Source: Panacagrimonas perspica
GTDB taxonomy: Bacteria; Pseudomonadota; Gammaproteobacteria; Nevskiales; Nevskiaceae
Direction: 5' to 3'
Length of the DNA: 64,000 bases
Assembly: GCF_004364935.1 (NCBI RefSeq)
Contig: NZ_SOBT01000011.1
Coordinates: 401,598 to 465,597, forward strand
Position 1 is the stretch's first letter, and each line of letters starts with the position of its first letter. A program made the translations under genes and the position numbers. The notes under the pieces were generated by a model that was given only the letters and a program-made list of their open reading frames with translations, did no database searches and had not been told where the DNA came from. Below are positions 41,837 through 48,710 of this stretch, one piece after another.

Positions 41837-42172
41837 ATGGCCAGGATCAAGGGACCGCGAAAGCTGTATCGCTACACCGCTGAGTTCAAGCTCAAGGCGG
41901 TGAAGCTGAGCGAGGCAGAAGGGGTTCAGGTCAAGGATGTTGCAGAAGCGCTGTGCATCCACCCCTGGATGCTCTCGAAGTGGCGGACGCAGTACGCACA
42001 CGGCGAGCTGGTCACCGAGCGTCCGGTCGAGCTCGATGTCGCGAAGGCTGCCGAGCTGGCCGAGCTTGCGAAGGTCAAGCGCGAGTTGGCCTTGCTCAAG
42101 GAGGAGCATGAGCTCCTAAAAAAAGCTATCCGGTTCTCTTCCGAACTAAAGACGAGATCTTCTCGTTCATAG
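41837..42172 (+). CDS. IS3-family transposase OrfA
   Basis: A 111-residue HTH_8 transposase subunit (YRYTAEFKLKAVKLSEAEGV, VAEALCIHPWMLSKWRTQY) with a coiled-coil tail. An A7G run at 42118-42125 provides the slippery site for a -1 shift to OrfB, which continues IFSFIAREKNRFGVTYLC in the other frame. Confidence 0.9.
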   Translation: MARIKGPRKLYRYTAEFKLKAVKLSEAEGVQVKDVAEALCIHPWMLSKWRTQYAHGELVTERPVELDVAKAAELAELAKVKRELALLKEEHELLKKAIRFSSELKTRSSRS

Positions 42173-42195
42173 CGCGGGAGAAGAACCGGTTCGGA

Positions 42196-43005
42196 GTGAC
42201 CTATCTCTGCCGGCGGTACACGGTGACCCGGGCGGCGTTCTACGCGTGGTGCCGTCGCGGAAAGAGTGCTCATAGCCAACGGGACGAGATTCTTCTCAAG
42301 CGGATCCGCGAGGTCTTCAAAGCCAGCGATCAGACTTACGGGAGCCCGCGGATCCACGACGAGCTGAAGGCTACCGGTGAGAAGGTCAGCGAGAAGCGAA
42401 TCGCACGCCTGATGCGGGACGCCAAGCTGGTTGCTCGTTCGGCACGCATCTATCGCCGTGCCAAAGGCGTGAAGCAGTTCTTCGCCCAGATTCCGAATCT
42501 GGTGCTCGATCTGCAGACCACAGCGCTCGATCAGATATGGGTGGGTGACATCACTTACCTGCGCGTCGGCAATCGATGGCGATATCTCGCTGTGGTGATG
42601 GACCGTCACTCGAGGCGCATCATCGGTTGGAGCTTCGGCCGACAACGCGGGCATCAGTTGACGCTGGATGCGCTCGACCAGGCGGTCCACGTGCGTCGAC
42701 CGGCAGCCGGCCTGATCTTCCACTCCGATCGAGGCATCGAGTACACGCAGGCGGCGTATCGGGCTCGCCTGGCCACCTGCGGCATCGTTCAAAGCACGAA
42801 GCGCCCAACAGGGTTTGGAGACAACGCCTTCATCGAATCTTTCTTCCACTCGATGAAGAGCGATGTGATCCACGGCCACCGCTTCCTGGACGACTCCACG
42901 CTGCTACGCACGGTGAATCGCTACATCTGGAGATACAACGGCTGGCGCCGTCACTCTTCAATCGGAAGCCGATCGCCGATTGACTTCGAGCGACTGGCGG
43001 CGTGA
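42196..43005 (+). CDS. IS3-family transposase OrfB (DDE integrase)
   Basis: A 269-residue HTH_21/rve transposase with DDE residues in IWVGDITYLRV, FHSDRGIEYT and AFIESFFHSMKSD. It lies in the -1 frame relative to OrfA; the true product is probably OrfAB made by frameshifting at the A7G run, so coding in this frame extends back to about 42125. Confidence 0.92.
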   Translation: MTYLCRRYTVTRAAFYAWCRRGKSAHSQRDEILLKRIREVFKASDQTYGSPRIHDELKATGEKVSEKRIARLMRDAKLVARSARIYRRAKGVKQFFAQIPNLVLDLQTTALDQIWVGDITYLRVGNRWRYLAVVMDRHSRRIIGWSFGRQRGHQLTLDALDQAVHVRRPAAGLIFHSDRGIEYTQAAYRARLATCGIVQSTKRPTGFGDNAFIESFFHSMKSDVIHGHRFLDDSTLLRTVNRYIWRYNGWRRHSSIGSRSPIDFERLAA

Positions 43006-43134
43006 GCATCAACCATGGAGTGTCAACTAAATTGGGTGAAGATCCCGGTTCTGCCGCACGTGGCTTGGTCGAGCACTTCAAGGTTGGTGCTGGCGGCAGA
43101 ACCGCGCCTGATCGCGGGCGTTAGGGGGCGCGCA

Positions 43135-44207
43135 TTCACAAAGTAAGTGCAACGTCGCCGGAGCAGTCGAAGAAGGAGTGAGCTGGGATACTGAGGCCTC
43201 GCTTTCCGCCAAGAAAGAGAGAGACCTCATGTCGTATGTCCAGCTCACCCCGGGTGAGAGATATATGCTCGGCCAGCTTCTCAAGCAAGGTCTGAGCGTG
43301 CCCAAGATCGCGGATCAGATGGGCCGTCATCGCACGACGATCTGGCGCGAGGTTCGGCGCAACGTGCGTGGCAACGATCCTCTGTATCGCTGGTACGAGG
43401 CGCAGGAGCGCAGCAACGGCCGACGCTCCCGCTCTCGGCGCAACCGAAGGTTGTCAGACGAGGATCTGGCGCTGATCGAGCGCTGCCTGGCTGACAAGTG
43501 GAGCCCTGAGCAGATCGCGAATCGAGGGGCTCTGCTGTTCGCCCTCGAGGTCAGTCACGAGACGGTCTATCGACACGTGTGGCGAGACAAGCGGCGCGGC
43601 GGCCAGCTGTTCAGGCATCTCCGCTTGAGTCAGAAGCAGAAGCGCAAACGGTACGGCGCCTACGATAGCCGTGGCCGGCTCGCAGGCAAGCGGCACATCA
43701 GCGAACGGCCTGAGGCGGCTAATCAGCGCAGCGAATTCGGTCACTGGGAGATCGACACGGTCATGGGCTCACCAGACCAGCACTGCGTCGTGACGCTGGT
43801 GGAGCGCTCGACCGGCTACACGTTGATCGGAAAGCTCCGAGATCGCTCCGCCCAAGGACTGACCCGCCAAGTGATCTCGATGATCCAGCGCGAGCGCTCT
43901 GGATCTTTCAAGACGATCACCTCGGACAACGGCACAGAGTTTCACAGCTACAAAGATATCGAACAGGCCACCGGGGTGATCTTCTACTTCGCGACGCCCC
44001 ACCATGCGTGGGAGCGTGGCACCTGCGAGAACACCAATGGATTGCTTCGCCAGTACCTGCCCAAGCGGACCAGCACGGCCCGAGTCACTCAGGATCGATG
44101 CGATTTCCTAGCTCGTGAACTCAACAGCAGACCCAGGAAGAGGCATGGATACTTCACACCAGAGGAGATGCGCCGTGCCGCATAATCGGTTGCAGTTCAA
44201 AGGTGAA
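43135..44207 (+). mobile_element. IS30-family element closing the cassette array
   Basis: Ends are set by weak inverted repeats, TTCAC.......TGCAAC at the left and its complement at the right, around an IS30 transposase. I see no clear 2-3 bp target duplication, so the ends may be off by a few bases or one side may have recombined. Only about 14 bases of the next cassette remain before it. Confidence 0.7.
43229..44185 (+). CDS. IS30-family transposase
   Basis: A 318-residue IS30 transposase with N-terminal HTH (LTPGERYMLGQLLKQGLSVP, ADQMGRHRTTIWREVRRN). The DDE catalytic residues lie in GHWEIDTVMG, TSDNGTEFHS and GTCENTNGLLRQYLPK. The ATG at 43229 (MSYVQLT) gives the family N-terminus; an upstream frame from 43178 is possible. 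The frame is intact. Confidence 0.92.
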   Translation: MSYVQLTPGERYMLGQLLKQGLSVPKIADQMGRHRTTIWREVRRNVRGNDPLYRWYEAQERSNGRRSRSRRNRRLSDEDLALIERCLADKWSPEQIANRGALLFALEVSHETVYRHVWRDKRRGGQLFRHLRLSQKQKRKRYGAYDSRGRLAGKRHISERPEAANQRSEFGHWEIDTVMGSPDQHCVVTLVERSTGYTLIGKLRDRSAQGLTRQVISMIQRERSGSFKTITSDNGTEFHSYKDIEQATGVIFYFATPHHAWERGTCENTNGLLRQYLPKRTSTARVTQDRCDFLARELNSRPRKRHGYFTPEEMRRAA

Positions 44208-44474
44208 CCCAAGGGGTTAAATGTACTTACTCTACTCTCGAACGTCGTTGAGGCCTTGGGCGGTGAGGCTCTAGATTTGAGCATGCCGTGTCGTCACGAC
44301 CCAAAGCTCGTCCAGATGAAGCGATTCAGCCAGCATCAGTTCTTTCTCGAGGTGGATGGCATCGATCTCGAAGAGGAGGAACGGAAATGGCGACGGGAAA
44401 AGGCCGAGCGCGAGAAGTCGCAGGGGAGTGGACCGCACTCACTGGACTCAATTGGCGTTGCTCGCTTGCCGTAA
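44208..44474 (+). pseudogene. Truncated unknown gene behind IS30 (remnant of cassette 10)
   Basis: An open frame without its own good start runs out of the IS30 end. It includes LLSNVVEALGGEALDLSMPC and a charged helix (DLEEEERKWRREKAEREK). It is probably the 3' part of a cassette gene whose beginning was removed by IS30. No intact attC follows it. Confidence 0.45.
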
Positions 44475-44580
44475 ATCCGCTTCGTTCGGCGCAAGACCCG
44501 TCAATTATCGGACAAGGTCGTCGGCGTGCCCGCAATGAGCGCTACACTCAAGATGCAAATCCTCGTTGATTGAATTGCCG

Positions 44581-45162
44581 ATGAAGAAGCGTCGCGCCGA
44601 GTCCGAGCTCGCGACCGGAAGTCAGATTCGCTACTTCAGCCGCTACTCGAAGATGGAACTGGCGTCACTGGTTTTAGCTGAAGTGGAGAAGCTGCGTTCG
44701 CTTCCACGCGGGCCATCTCATGAGGATGTTTGCTGGGCGCCCCTAAGCCCGCCGCCTGCTCAACTCCGGGAGGTATATCGAACAAGGGAGTCGCGTACGT
44801 CGACGTTACTCAGGCAGGCTCTTGAACTCTGCAGGAGGGATGGCAGCACCGTCTCCCTGCGAGCGCTGGAACGGGCGTCCAAGGGCGTTGATCCTGAGGG
44901 CCGAGGAATCACTCGGCGCGCTATTTTGGGCAATGCGCGCGCGTACGCCGCCTATCTCAAGGCCGTCGGTCGAGCGGCCGTCCCTAGGCCTGTTCAATCG
45001 CGCGAGCTGGATCGGGTAACGAAGCCGGAACTCATTCATCAACTCGTTCGGATGCGTGAGGTGAGGAGGGAGGCGACGGCTGCTCTGGTGACCCGTGGCC
45101 TTGAGGACTGGCGTCAATGGCTGGCGGAGAAAAAACTCGACGTGCTGGTCACGCATAGATAA
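44581..45162 (+). CDS. Unknown protein at the right end of the element (193 aa)
   Basis: Starts MKKRRAESELATGSQIRYFS and contains VSLRALERASKGVDPEGRGI, continuing TRRAILGNARAYAAYL, a region that could be a helix-turn-helix by its spacing. The helical C-terminus includes TKPELIHQLVRMREVRREAT. It ends 50 bases from the AT-rich right end and is not followed by an attC, so I treat it as part of the transposon rather than a cassette. It may be a fourth transposition or end-binding protein (inference). Confidence 0.65.
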   Translation: MKKRRAESELATGSQIRYFSRYSKMELASLVLAEVEKLRSLPRGPSHEDVCWAPLSPPPAQLREVYRTRESRTSTLLRQALELCRRDGSTVSLRALERASKGVDPEGRGITRRAILGNARAYAAYLKAVGRAAVPRPVQSRELDRVTKPELIHQLVRMREVRREATAALVTRGLEDWRQWLAEKKLDVLVTHR

Positions 45163-45212
45163 AACATTGGAAAAATAAAGAAAATATACCGATTGCGCTG
45201 AAATAATTAAAA
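45163..45212. other. Right end of the element, AT-rich
   Basis: Fifty AT-rich bases ending AATTAAAA before the shared CAGC. Read in reverse they start CTGTTTTAATTATT, similar to the left-end CAGCCTTTTAACGTTG in its TTTTAA core but not a long inverted repeat. Confidence 0.6.
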
Positions 45213-45216
45213 CAGC

Positions 45217-45468
45217 AAGACGTCGTCGACGGCAGAGTTCGTCGCTGCCGTGTCGCCGAAGGTCGTCGTCTTCGGCGCCGGATGGCGCAGCCACTACGGA
45301 CATCCACGGCCGGAAGTCGTGCAGCGTTACCAGCAGGCCGGCGCGCGACCGCTGACGACGGGTGTCGAGGGGGCGATACGGATATGGCCCGGACCGGCCG
45401 GCGAGATCCGGACGGAATCGTGGCGGCGGCGTTCGTCGCGGTTCTGGAGTGCGCCGCCCGAACCGTAG
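45217..45468 (+). pseudogene. comEC: comEC, 3' fragment (83 codons)
   Basis: The frame opens KTSSTAEFVAAVSPKVVVFG and continues RSHYGHPRPEVVQRYQQAGA to the stop. This is the C-terminus of the ComEC metallo-beta-lactamase-like domain, completing the HHGS-KTSS motif cut at 24149. There is no start codon or ribosome site of its own. The TAG stop is formed by the first bases of a REP palindrome. Confidence 0.92.
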
Positions 45469-45532
45469 CCCGGACGAAGTCCGGGGTTTTCCTCGCAAAT
45501 CGAGCGGGAATCCCGGACTTCGTCCGGGCTAC
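45465..45532. repeat. REP-like paired palindrome (copy C)
   Basis: GTAGCCCGGACGAAGTCCGG and inverted CCGGACTTCGTCCGGGCTAC, about 26 bases apart. It begins inside the comEC stop codon and ends just before the hisI stop, between convergent genes, where it may act as a transcript end. Confidence 0.9.
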
Positions 45533-45539
45533 GGCGAAG

Positions 45540-46022
45540 TCAGAGAATCGTCGGATTCGGCGCGTCGCCGTAGACCTTCTTCGGATCGAAGACCTTCTCG
45601 CTTTCCTCGAAATGCAGTTCGCGCGCGGCCTCGCCTTCGCCGGTCGGGATGGAACGGTAGAAGCAGGAGCGATAGCCGACGTGGCAGCTCGCGTCGCCCG
45701 GAATCTCCACGCGCAGCCAGACCGCGTCCTGGTCGTCGTCGATGCGCATCTCGACCACCTTCTGCACCAGGCCCGAGGTTGCGCCCTTGTGCCAGAGCTG
45801 CTTGCGGCTGCGGCTGTAGTAGTGCGCCTCGCCGGTGGTGATCGTCTTCTTCAGCGCCTCGGCATTCATGTAGCCCAGCATCAGCACTTCGCCGGAACCG
45901 GCGGCGGTGGTCACGCAGGCGATCAGGCCGTGCTCGTCGAACTTGGGCGCCAGCTCATGGCCTTCCTCGACCTGTTCGATCGTGAGGCGCTTGGAGAACT
46001 GGACGTCGGGAGTCGAAGACAT
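45540..46022 (-). CDS. hisI: Phosphoribosyl-AMP cyclohydrolase
   Basis: A 160-residue HisI. Motifs are [37 protein letters not shown] and [12 protein letters not shown], which carries two zinc-ligand cysteines. The metal-site block usually written DCDGD reads RIDDDQD here, the form I recall from many proteobacterial stand-alone HisI proteins. It opens the ring of phosphoribosyl-AMP in histidine synthesis. There is no HisE domain and no other his gene nearby, so it stands outside the his operon. Confidence 0.92.
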   Translation of the reverse strand: MSSTPDVQFSKRLTIEQVEEGHELAPKFDEHGLIACVTTAAGSGEVLMLGYMNAEALKKTITTGEAHYYSRSRKQLWHKGATSGLVQKVVEMRIDDDQDAVWLRVEIPGDASCHVGYRSCFYRSIPTGEGEAARELHFEESEKVFDPKKVYGDAPNPTIL

Positions 46023-46106
46023 GATGCGGCTCGTCGGAGGGAGGGGCGCCGAAGCGGGCGGGAATTATACGTGGCGTCGGCAGGGTGGCGATTCAAGGGG
46101 GCGGCC

Positions 46107-46132
46107 GTAGCCCCGGGTTTCACCCCGGCTAC
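46107..46132. repeat. Single REP-like palindrome (copy G)
   Basis: One hairpin, GTAGCCCCGGGTTTCACC joined to CCCGGCTAC, between hisI and the PTPS-like gene. It lacks the inverted partner seen in the paired copies. Confidence 0.65.
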
Positions 46133-46150
46133 GACGGGTGCATTCCCCGT

Positions 46151-46996
46151 TCAGCTGCCGCGAACCCGTCCCACGGCTCCCTTCATCACGCCTTCGTAAG
46201 CCCGTGCCTCGACCGTCTTGCCCGGCAGACGCGCAGCCCCCACCCAGGCCAGGTGCTCGGCGATGCGCTCGACGGTGGTGTCCGCATCGAGCAGCTCGGC
46301 ATGCGCCTCGGGCAGGGCCAGCTCGAATCGACCCTCGGGCGCCGAATACGCGAAGCGCAGTTCCCCGTTGGCGCGCGTGATCAGGTCCTCTCGCGTGCCC
46401 AGGTAGATGTCGGCCCAGGCCAGCGCGATGTCCTGCTCGAGCGCCGCATCACGCGTCCCGTCGACGCGCATCTCGATGCGGGAGCGGTGCCCATGCGCGA
46501 TGCGCTGGCACTGGCCGGCGTGCTTCTTCAGGCCATGCACGTACTGGTACGACGCGCCGTCGATGACCTCGGTGCGCAGCCGCAGATCCAGGCGCGCGAC
46601 GTTGGCCGGCAGGATTGGCGCCAGGCTCGTGCGCAGGTGCGCCGTGACCGCCGCCTCGTCGATCGCCGCGGCGTCCACCGGCGTGATCGCCAGCGCCGGC
46701 GAGCGGTGCTCGTAGGCGCCCAGCGCCGAGCGGAACTGCAGTTCGCTGATGTCGCCGGTGTGCGCCAGGCTCAGTTCCGGCGCCTGCGTCGGCACGATCA
46801 GGGTGTGATCCAGCCCCGAGTCGATCGCGCGCTTGAGGCGGCGCTTGACCTCGCCGAAGTCGAGCACCATCGACTGCTGGTCGAGGTCGCCTTCCAGCTC
46901 CACGTCGACGATCCAGCTCTGGCCCACCAGCCCGCGCGCCGCGTCCAGGTAGGCGCAGTCGATGACGGTCAGGTGTTCTACGAAGAGCGTGGACAT
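46151..46996 (-). CDS. Tandem 6-pyruvoyl-tetrahydropterin synthase / QueD-like protein
   Basis: A 281-residue protein made of two PTPS-like halves. The first (residues 1-110) has VDVELEGDLDQQSMVLDFGE and AIDSGLDHTLIVP but lacks the His metal ligands. The second (about 140-250) has YVHGLKKHAGQCQRIAHGHR, which contains a Cys and an HGH metal-ligand set, followed by SRIEMRVDG. A single active site per chain is likely, with the other half structural. Substrate (pterin or 7-deazaguanine precursor) is not determined. The start at MSTLFVEHLTVID is chosen since upstream codons are not family-like. Confidence 0.8.
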   Translation of the reverse strand: MSTLFVEHLTVIDCAYLDAARGLVGQSWIVDVELEGDLDQQSMVLDFGEVKRRLKRAIDSGLDHTLIVPTQAPELSLAHTGDISELQFRSALGAYEHRSPALAITPVDAAAIDEAAVTAHLRTSLAPILPANVARLDLRLRTEVIDGASYQYVHGLKKHAGQCQRIAHGHRSRIEMRVDGTRDAALEQDIALAWADIYLGTREDLITRANGELRFAYSAPEGRFELALPEAHAELLDADTTVERIAEHLAWVGAARLPGKTVEARAYEGVMKGAVGRVRGS

Positions 46997-47150
46997 CTGC
47001 GGGCGAGGGGCAAGGCGAGGACCAAAGAGGCGCAAGGGCAGGGCCGTTCCGAGGCCTGCGAGCACCCGTAGTCTAAAATGTTGCGCCGCAGAGGCTCGGA
47101 TTCTCCACATCCCGGCCTCGACTTCCGCTTTTTCGTCCCCGCCTCCCGAA

Positions 47151-48563
47151 ATGACGATCACCCGATTCGCCCCCAGCCCCACCGGTTATCTGCACATCGG
47201 CGGGGCCCGCACGGCCCTGTTTTCCTACCTCTATGCCAAGGGCCGCGGCGGCAAGTTCCTGCTGCGCATCGAGGACACGGATCGCGAGCGCTCCACGCAG
47301 GCGGCGGTCGACGCCATCTTCGAGGGCATGGCCTGGCTGGGCCTGGCCGGCGACAACGCGGAGCCGATCTACCAGACGCAGCGCTTCGGCCGGTACGCGG
47401 AAGTCGTCCAGCAGATGCTCGACGAAGGCACCGCCTACCACTGCTACGCGAGCAAGGAAGAGCTCGACCAGCTGCGCGCGGAACAGCAGGCGCGCAAGGA
47501 AAAGCCGCGCTACGACGGCCGCTGGCGGCCCGAGGACGGCAAGACGCTGCCGGCGCCGCCGGCCGGCGTGAAACCGGTGGTGCGCTTCCGCAATCCGGTC
47601 GAGGGCCAGGTCGTGCTCAAGGACCTGATCAAGGGCGACATCGTGTTCGACAGCGTCGAACTCGACGACCTGATCATCGCGCGCTCGGACGGCACGCCGA
47701 CGTACAACTTCTGCGTCGTCGTCGACGACATGGACATGGGCATCACCCACGTCATCCGTGGTGACGATCACGTCAACAACACGCCGCGCCAGATCAACAT
47801 CCTGAAGGCGCTGGGCGTGACGCCGCCGGCCTATGCCCACGTCTCGATGATCCTGGGTGCGGACGGCGCCAAGCTGTCCAAGCGCCACGGCGCGCTGGGC
47901 GTCACCGAGTACCGCGCGATGGGCTTCATGCCCGAGGCGCTGCTGAACTACCTCGTGCGGCTGGGCTGGAGCCACGGCGACCAGGAGCTGTTCACGCGCG
48001 AGGAGATGATGGCGAAGTTCGACTTCGACCATGTGTCGCCCAGCCCGGCGCGCTTCGACATGGAGAAGGCGTACTGGGTCAATCACCAGTACCTGAAGGT
48101 CACCGACCCGGCCATCATCGCGCCGGAGTTCGACTGGCATCTGCGGCGCCTGGGCGTGGATCCGGCCAACGGCCCCGCGCTGCCGGCGGTGATCGAGCAG
48201 CAGCGCGAGCGCTGCCGCACGCTGGTGGAGATGGCCGAGAAGTCGCGCTTCTTCTACGAGGAGCTGGCCGGCTACAACGAGAAGGACGCCGCCAAGCACC
48301 TGACGGCCAAGGCCGTGCCGGTGCTGTCCGCGCTGATCGAGGCGCTCTCGGGCACCGAGTGGAAGCCCGAGGCGCTGCACCTGGCCGTGCACGGCGTGGC
48401 CGAGAAGCTCGGCCTCAAGCTGGGCGACGTGGCGCAGCCGATCCGCGTGGCGGTGGCCGGCATGGCCATCTCGCCGCCGATCGACCAGACGCTGGCGCTG
48501 CTGGGACGCGAACGCGGCCTGGCGCGCCTGGCGGCGGCACAGCGGCGTGCCGAGTCGGCGTAA
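47151..48563 (+). CDS. gltX: Glutamyl-tRNA synthetase
   Basis: A 470-residue class I synthetase with the HIGH-like APSPTGYLHIGGARTAL (residues 7-23) and the KMSKS-like GAKLSKRHGA (near 241). The insertion QQARKEKPRYDGRW and helical anticodon-binding C-terminus are typical. It charges tRNA-Glu. The ATG directly starting MTITRFAPSP is the family start. A REP palindrome separates it from thrS. Confidence 0.97.
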   Translation: MTITRFAPSPTGYLHIGGARTALFSYLYAKGRGGKFLLRIEDTDRERSTQAAVDAIFEGMAWLGLAGDNAEPIYQTQRFGRYAEVVQQMLDEGTAYHCYASKEELDQLRAEQQARKEKPRYDGRWRPEDGKTLPAPPAGVKPVVRFRNPVEGQVVLKDLIKGDIVFDSVELDDLIIARSDGTPTYNFCVVVDDMDMGITHVIRGDDHVNNTPRQINILKALGVTPPAYAHVSMILGADGAKLSKRHGALGVTEYRAMGFMPEALLNYLVRLGWSHGDQELFTREEMMAKFDFDHVSPSPARFDMEKAYWVNHQYLKVTDPAIIAPEFDWHLRRLGVDPANGPALPAVIEQQRERCRTLVEMAEKSRFFYEELAGYNEKDAAKHLTAKAVPVLSALIEALSGTEWKPEALHLAVHGVAEKLGLKLGDVAQPIRVAVAGMAISPPIDQTLALLGRERGLARLAAAQRRAESA

Positions 48564-48566
48564 CCC

Positions 48567-48634
48567 GTAGCCCGGACGAAGTCCGGGGCTTTTCTCCGTC
48601 CATCGCTCAGGAATCCCGGACTTCGTCCGGGCTG
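48567..48634. repeat. REP-like paired palindrome (copy D)
   Basis: GTAGCCCGGACGAAGTCCGG and inverted CCGGACTTCGTCCGGGCTGC, between gltX and thrS. Confidence 0.88.
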
Positions 48635-48710
48635 CGGGCGCGACATTCGTCAGCTCTGCGCGGACAATGGCGGCCCGATTCTTCCCTGCTGCATGCAGGC
48701 GCCATTGCCA

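Larger units (their letters stand above)
41785..43045 (+). mobile_element. IS3-family element (1261 bp) inside attC9
   Basis: Imperfect inverted ends share GGACCTTC.CCC..... at the left and GGATCTTCACCC..... (read inward) at the right, both continuing into AGTT(A/G)ACACTCC. The insert is flanked by a 3-bp direct repeat CGG at 41782-41784 and 43046-43048, as expected for the IS3 group. Transposase frames A and B are intact. Confidence 0.9.
41759..43126 (+). repeat. attC9, interrupted by an IS3-family element
   Basis: R'' GCCCAAC at 41759 and the left arm to 41784, then the IS at 41785-43045, then the right part to R' GTTAGGG at 43120-43126. Removing the IS and one CGG copy restores arms CGGTTCTGCCGC and GCGGCAGAACCG and a 104-bp attC. 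Confidence 0.85.
35149..43134 (+). other. Integron cassette array: nine complete cassettes plus the start of a tenth
   Basis: Cassettes run 35149-35758, 35759-36449, 36450-37008, 37009-38987 (with IS), 38988-39461, 39462-39910, 39911-40703, 40704-41288 and 41289-43120 (with IS); the start of a tenth at 43121 is cut by IS30. Each has one plus-strand gene and one attC. In every case the hexamer opening the cassette is complementary to the R'' core of its own attC: TTGGGC/GCCCAA, TTGGAC/GTCCAA, TTAGCC/GGCTAA, TTAGCG/CGCTAA. That is strong internal proof of the boundaries. Confidence 0.93.
24146..45216. mobile_element. Tn554-like integrative element carrying an integron, inserted in comEC
   Basis: The flanks join perfectly as comEC codons (...H-H-G-S | K-T-S-S-T...) if everything between the two CAGC copies at 24146-24149 and 45213-45216 is removed with one copy. 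The insert is about 21.07 kb and visibly lower in GC than its surroundings, with AT-rich ends. It encodes two tyrosine recombinases and a KfrA-like protein at its left end, as in Tn554-type transposons, then an XRE module, intI, attI and a cassette array broken by three IS elements, and an unknown protein at the right end. Tn554 itself inserts site-specifically by tyrosine recombinases without long target duplications, which fits the 4-bp shared junction. Confidence 0.85.

Noticed and set aside
24150..45212. CRISPR array
   Set aside because: The evenly recurring attC repeats differ in spacing and each flanks a gene; there are no short regular repeat-spacer units and no cas genes.
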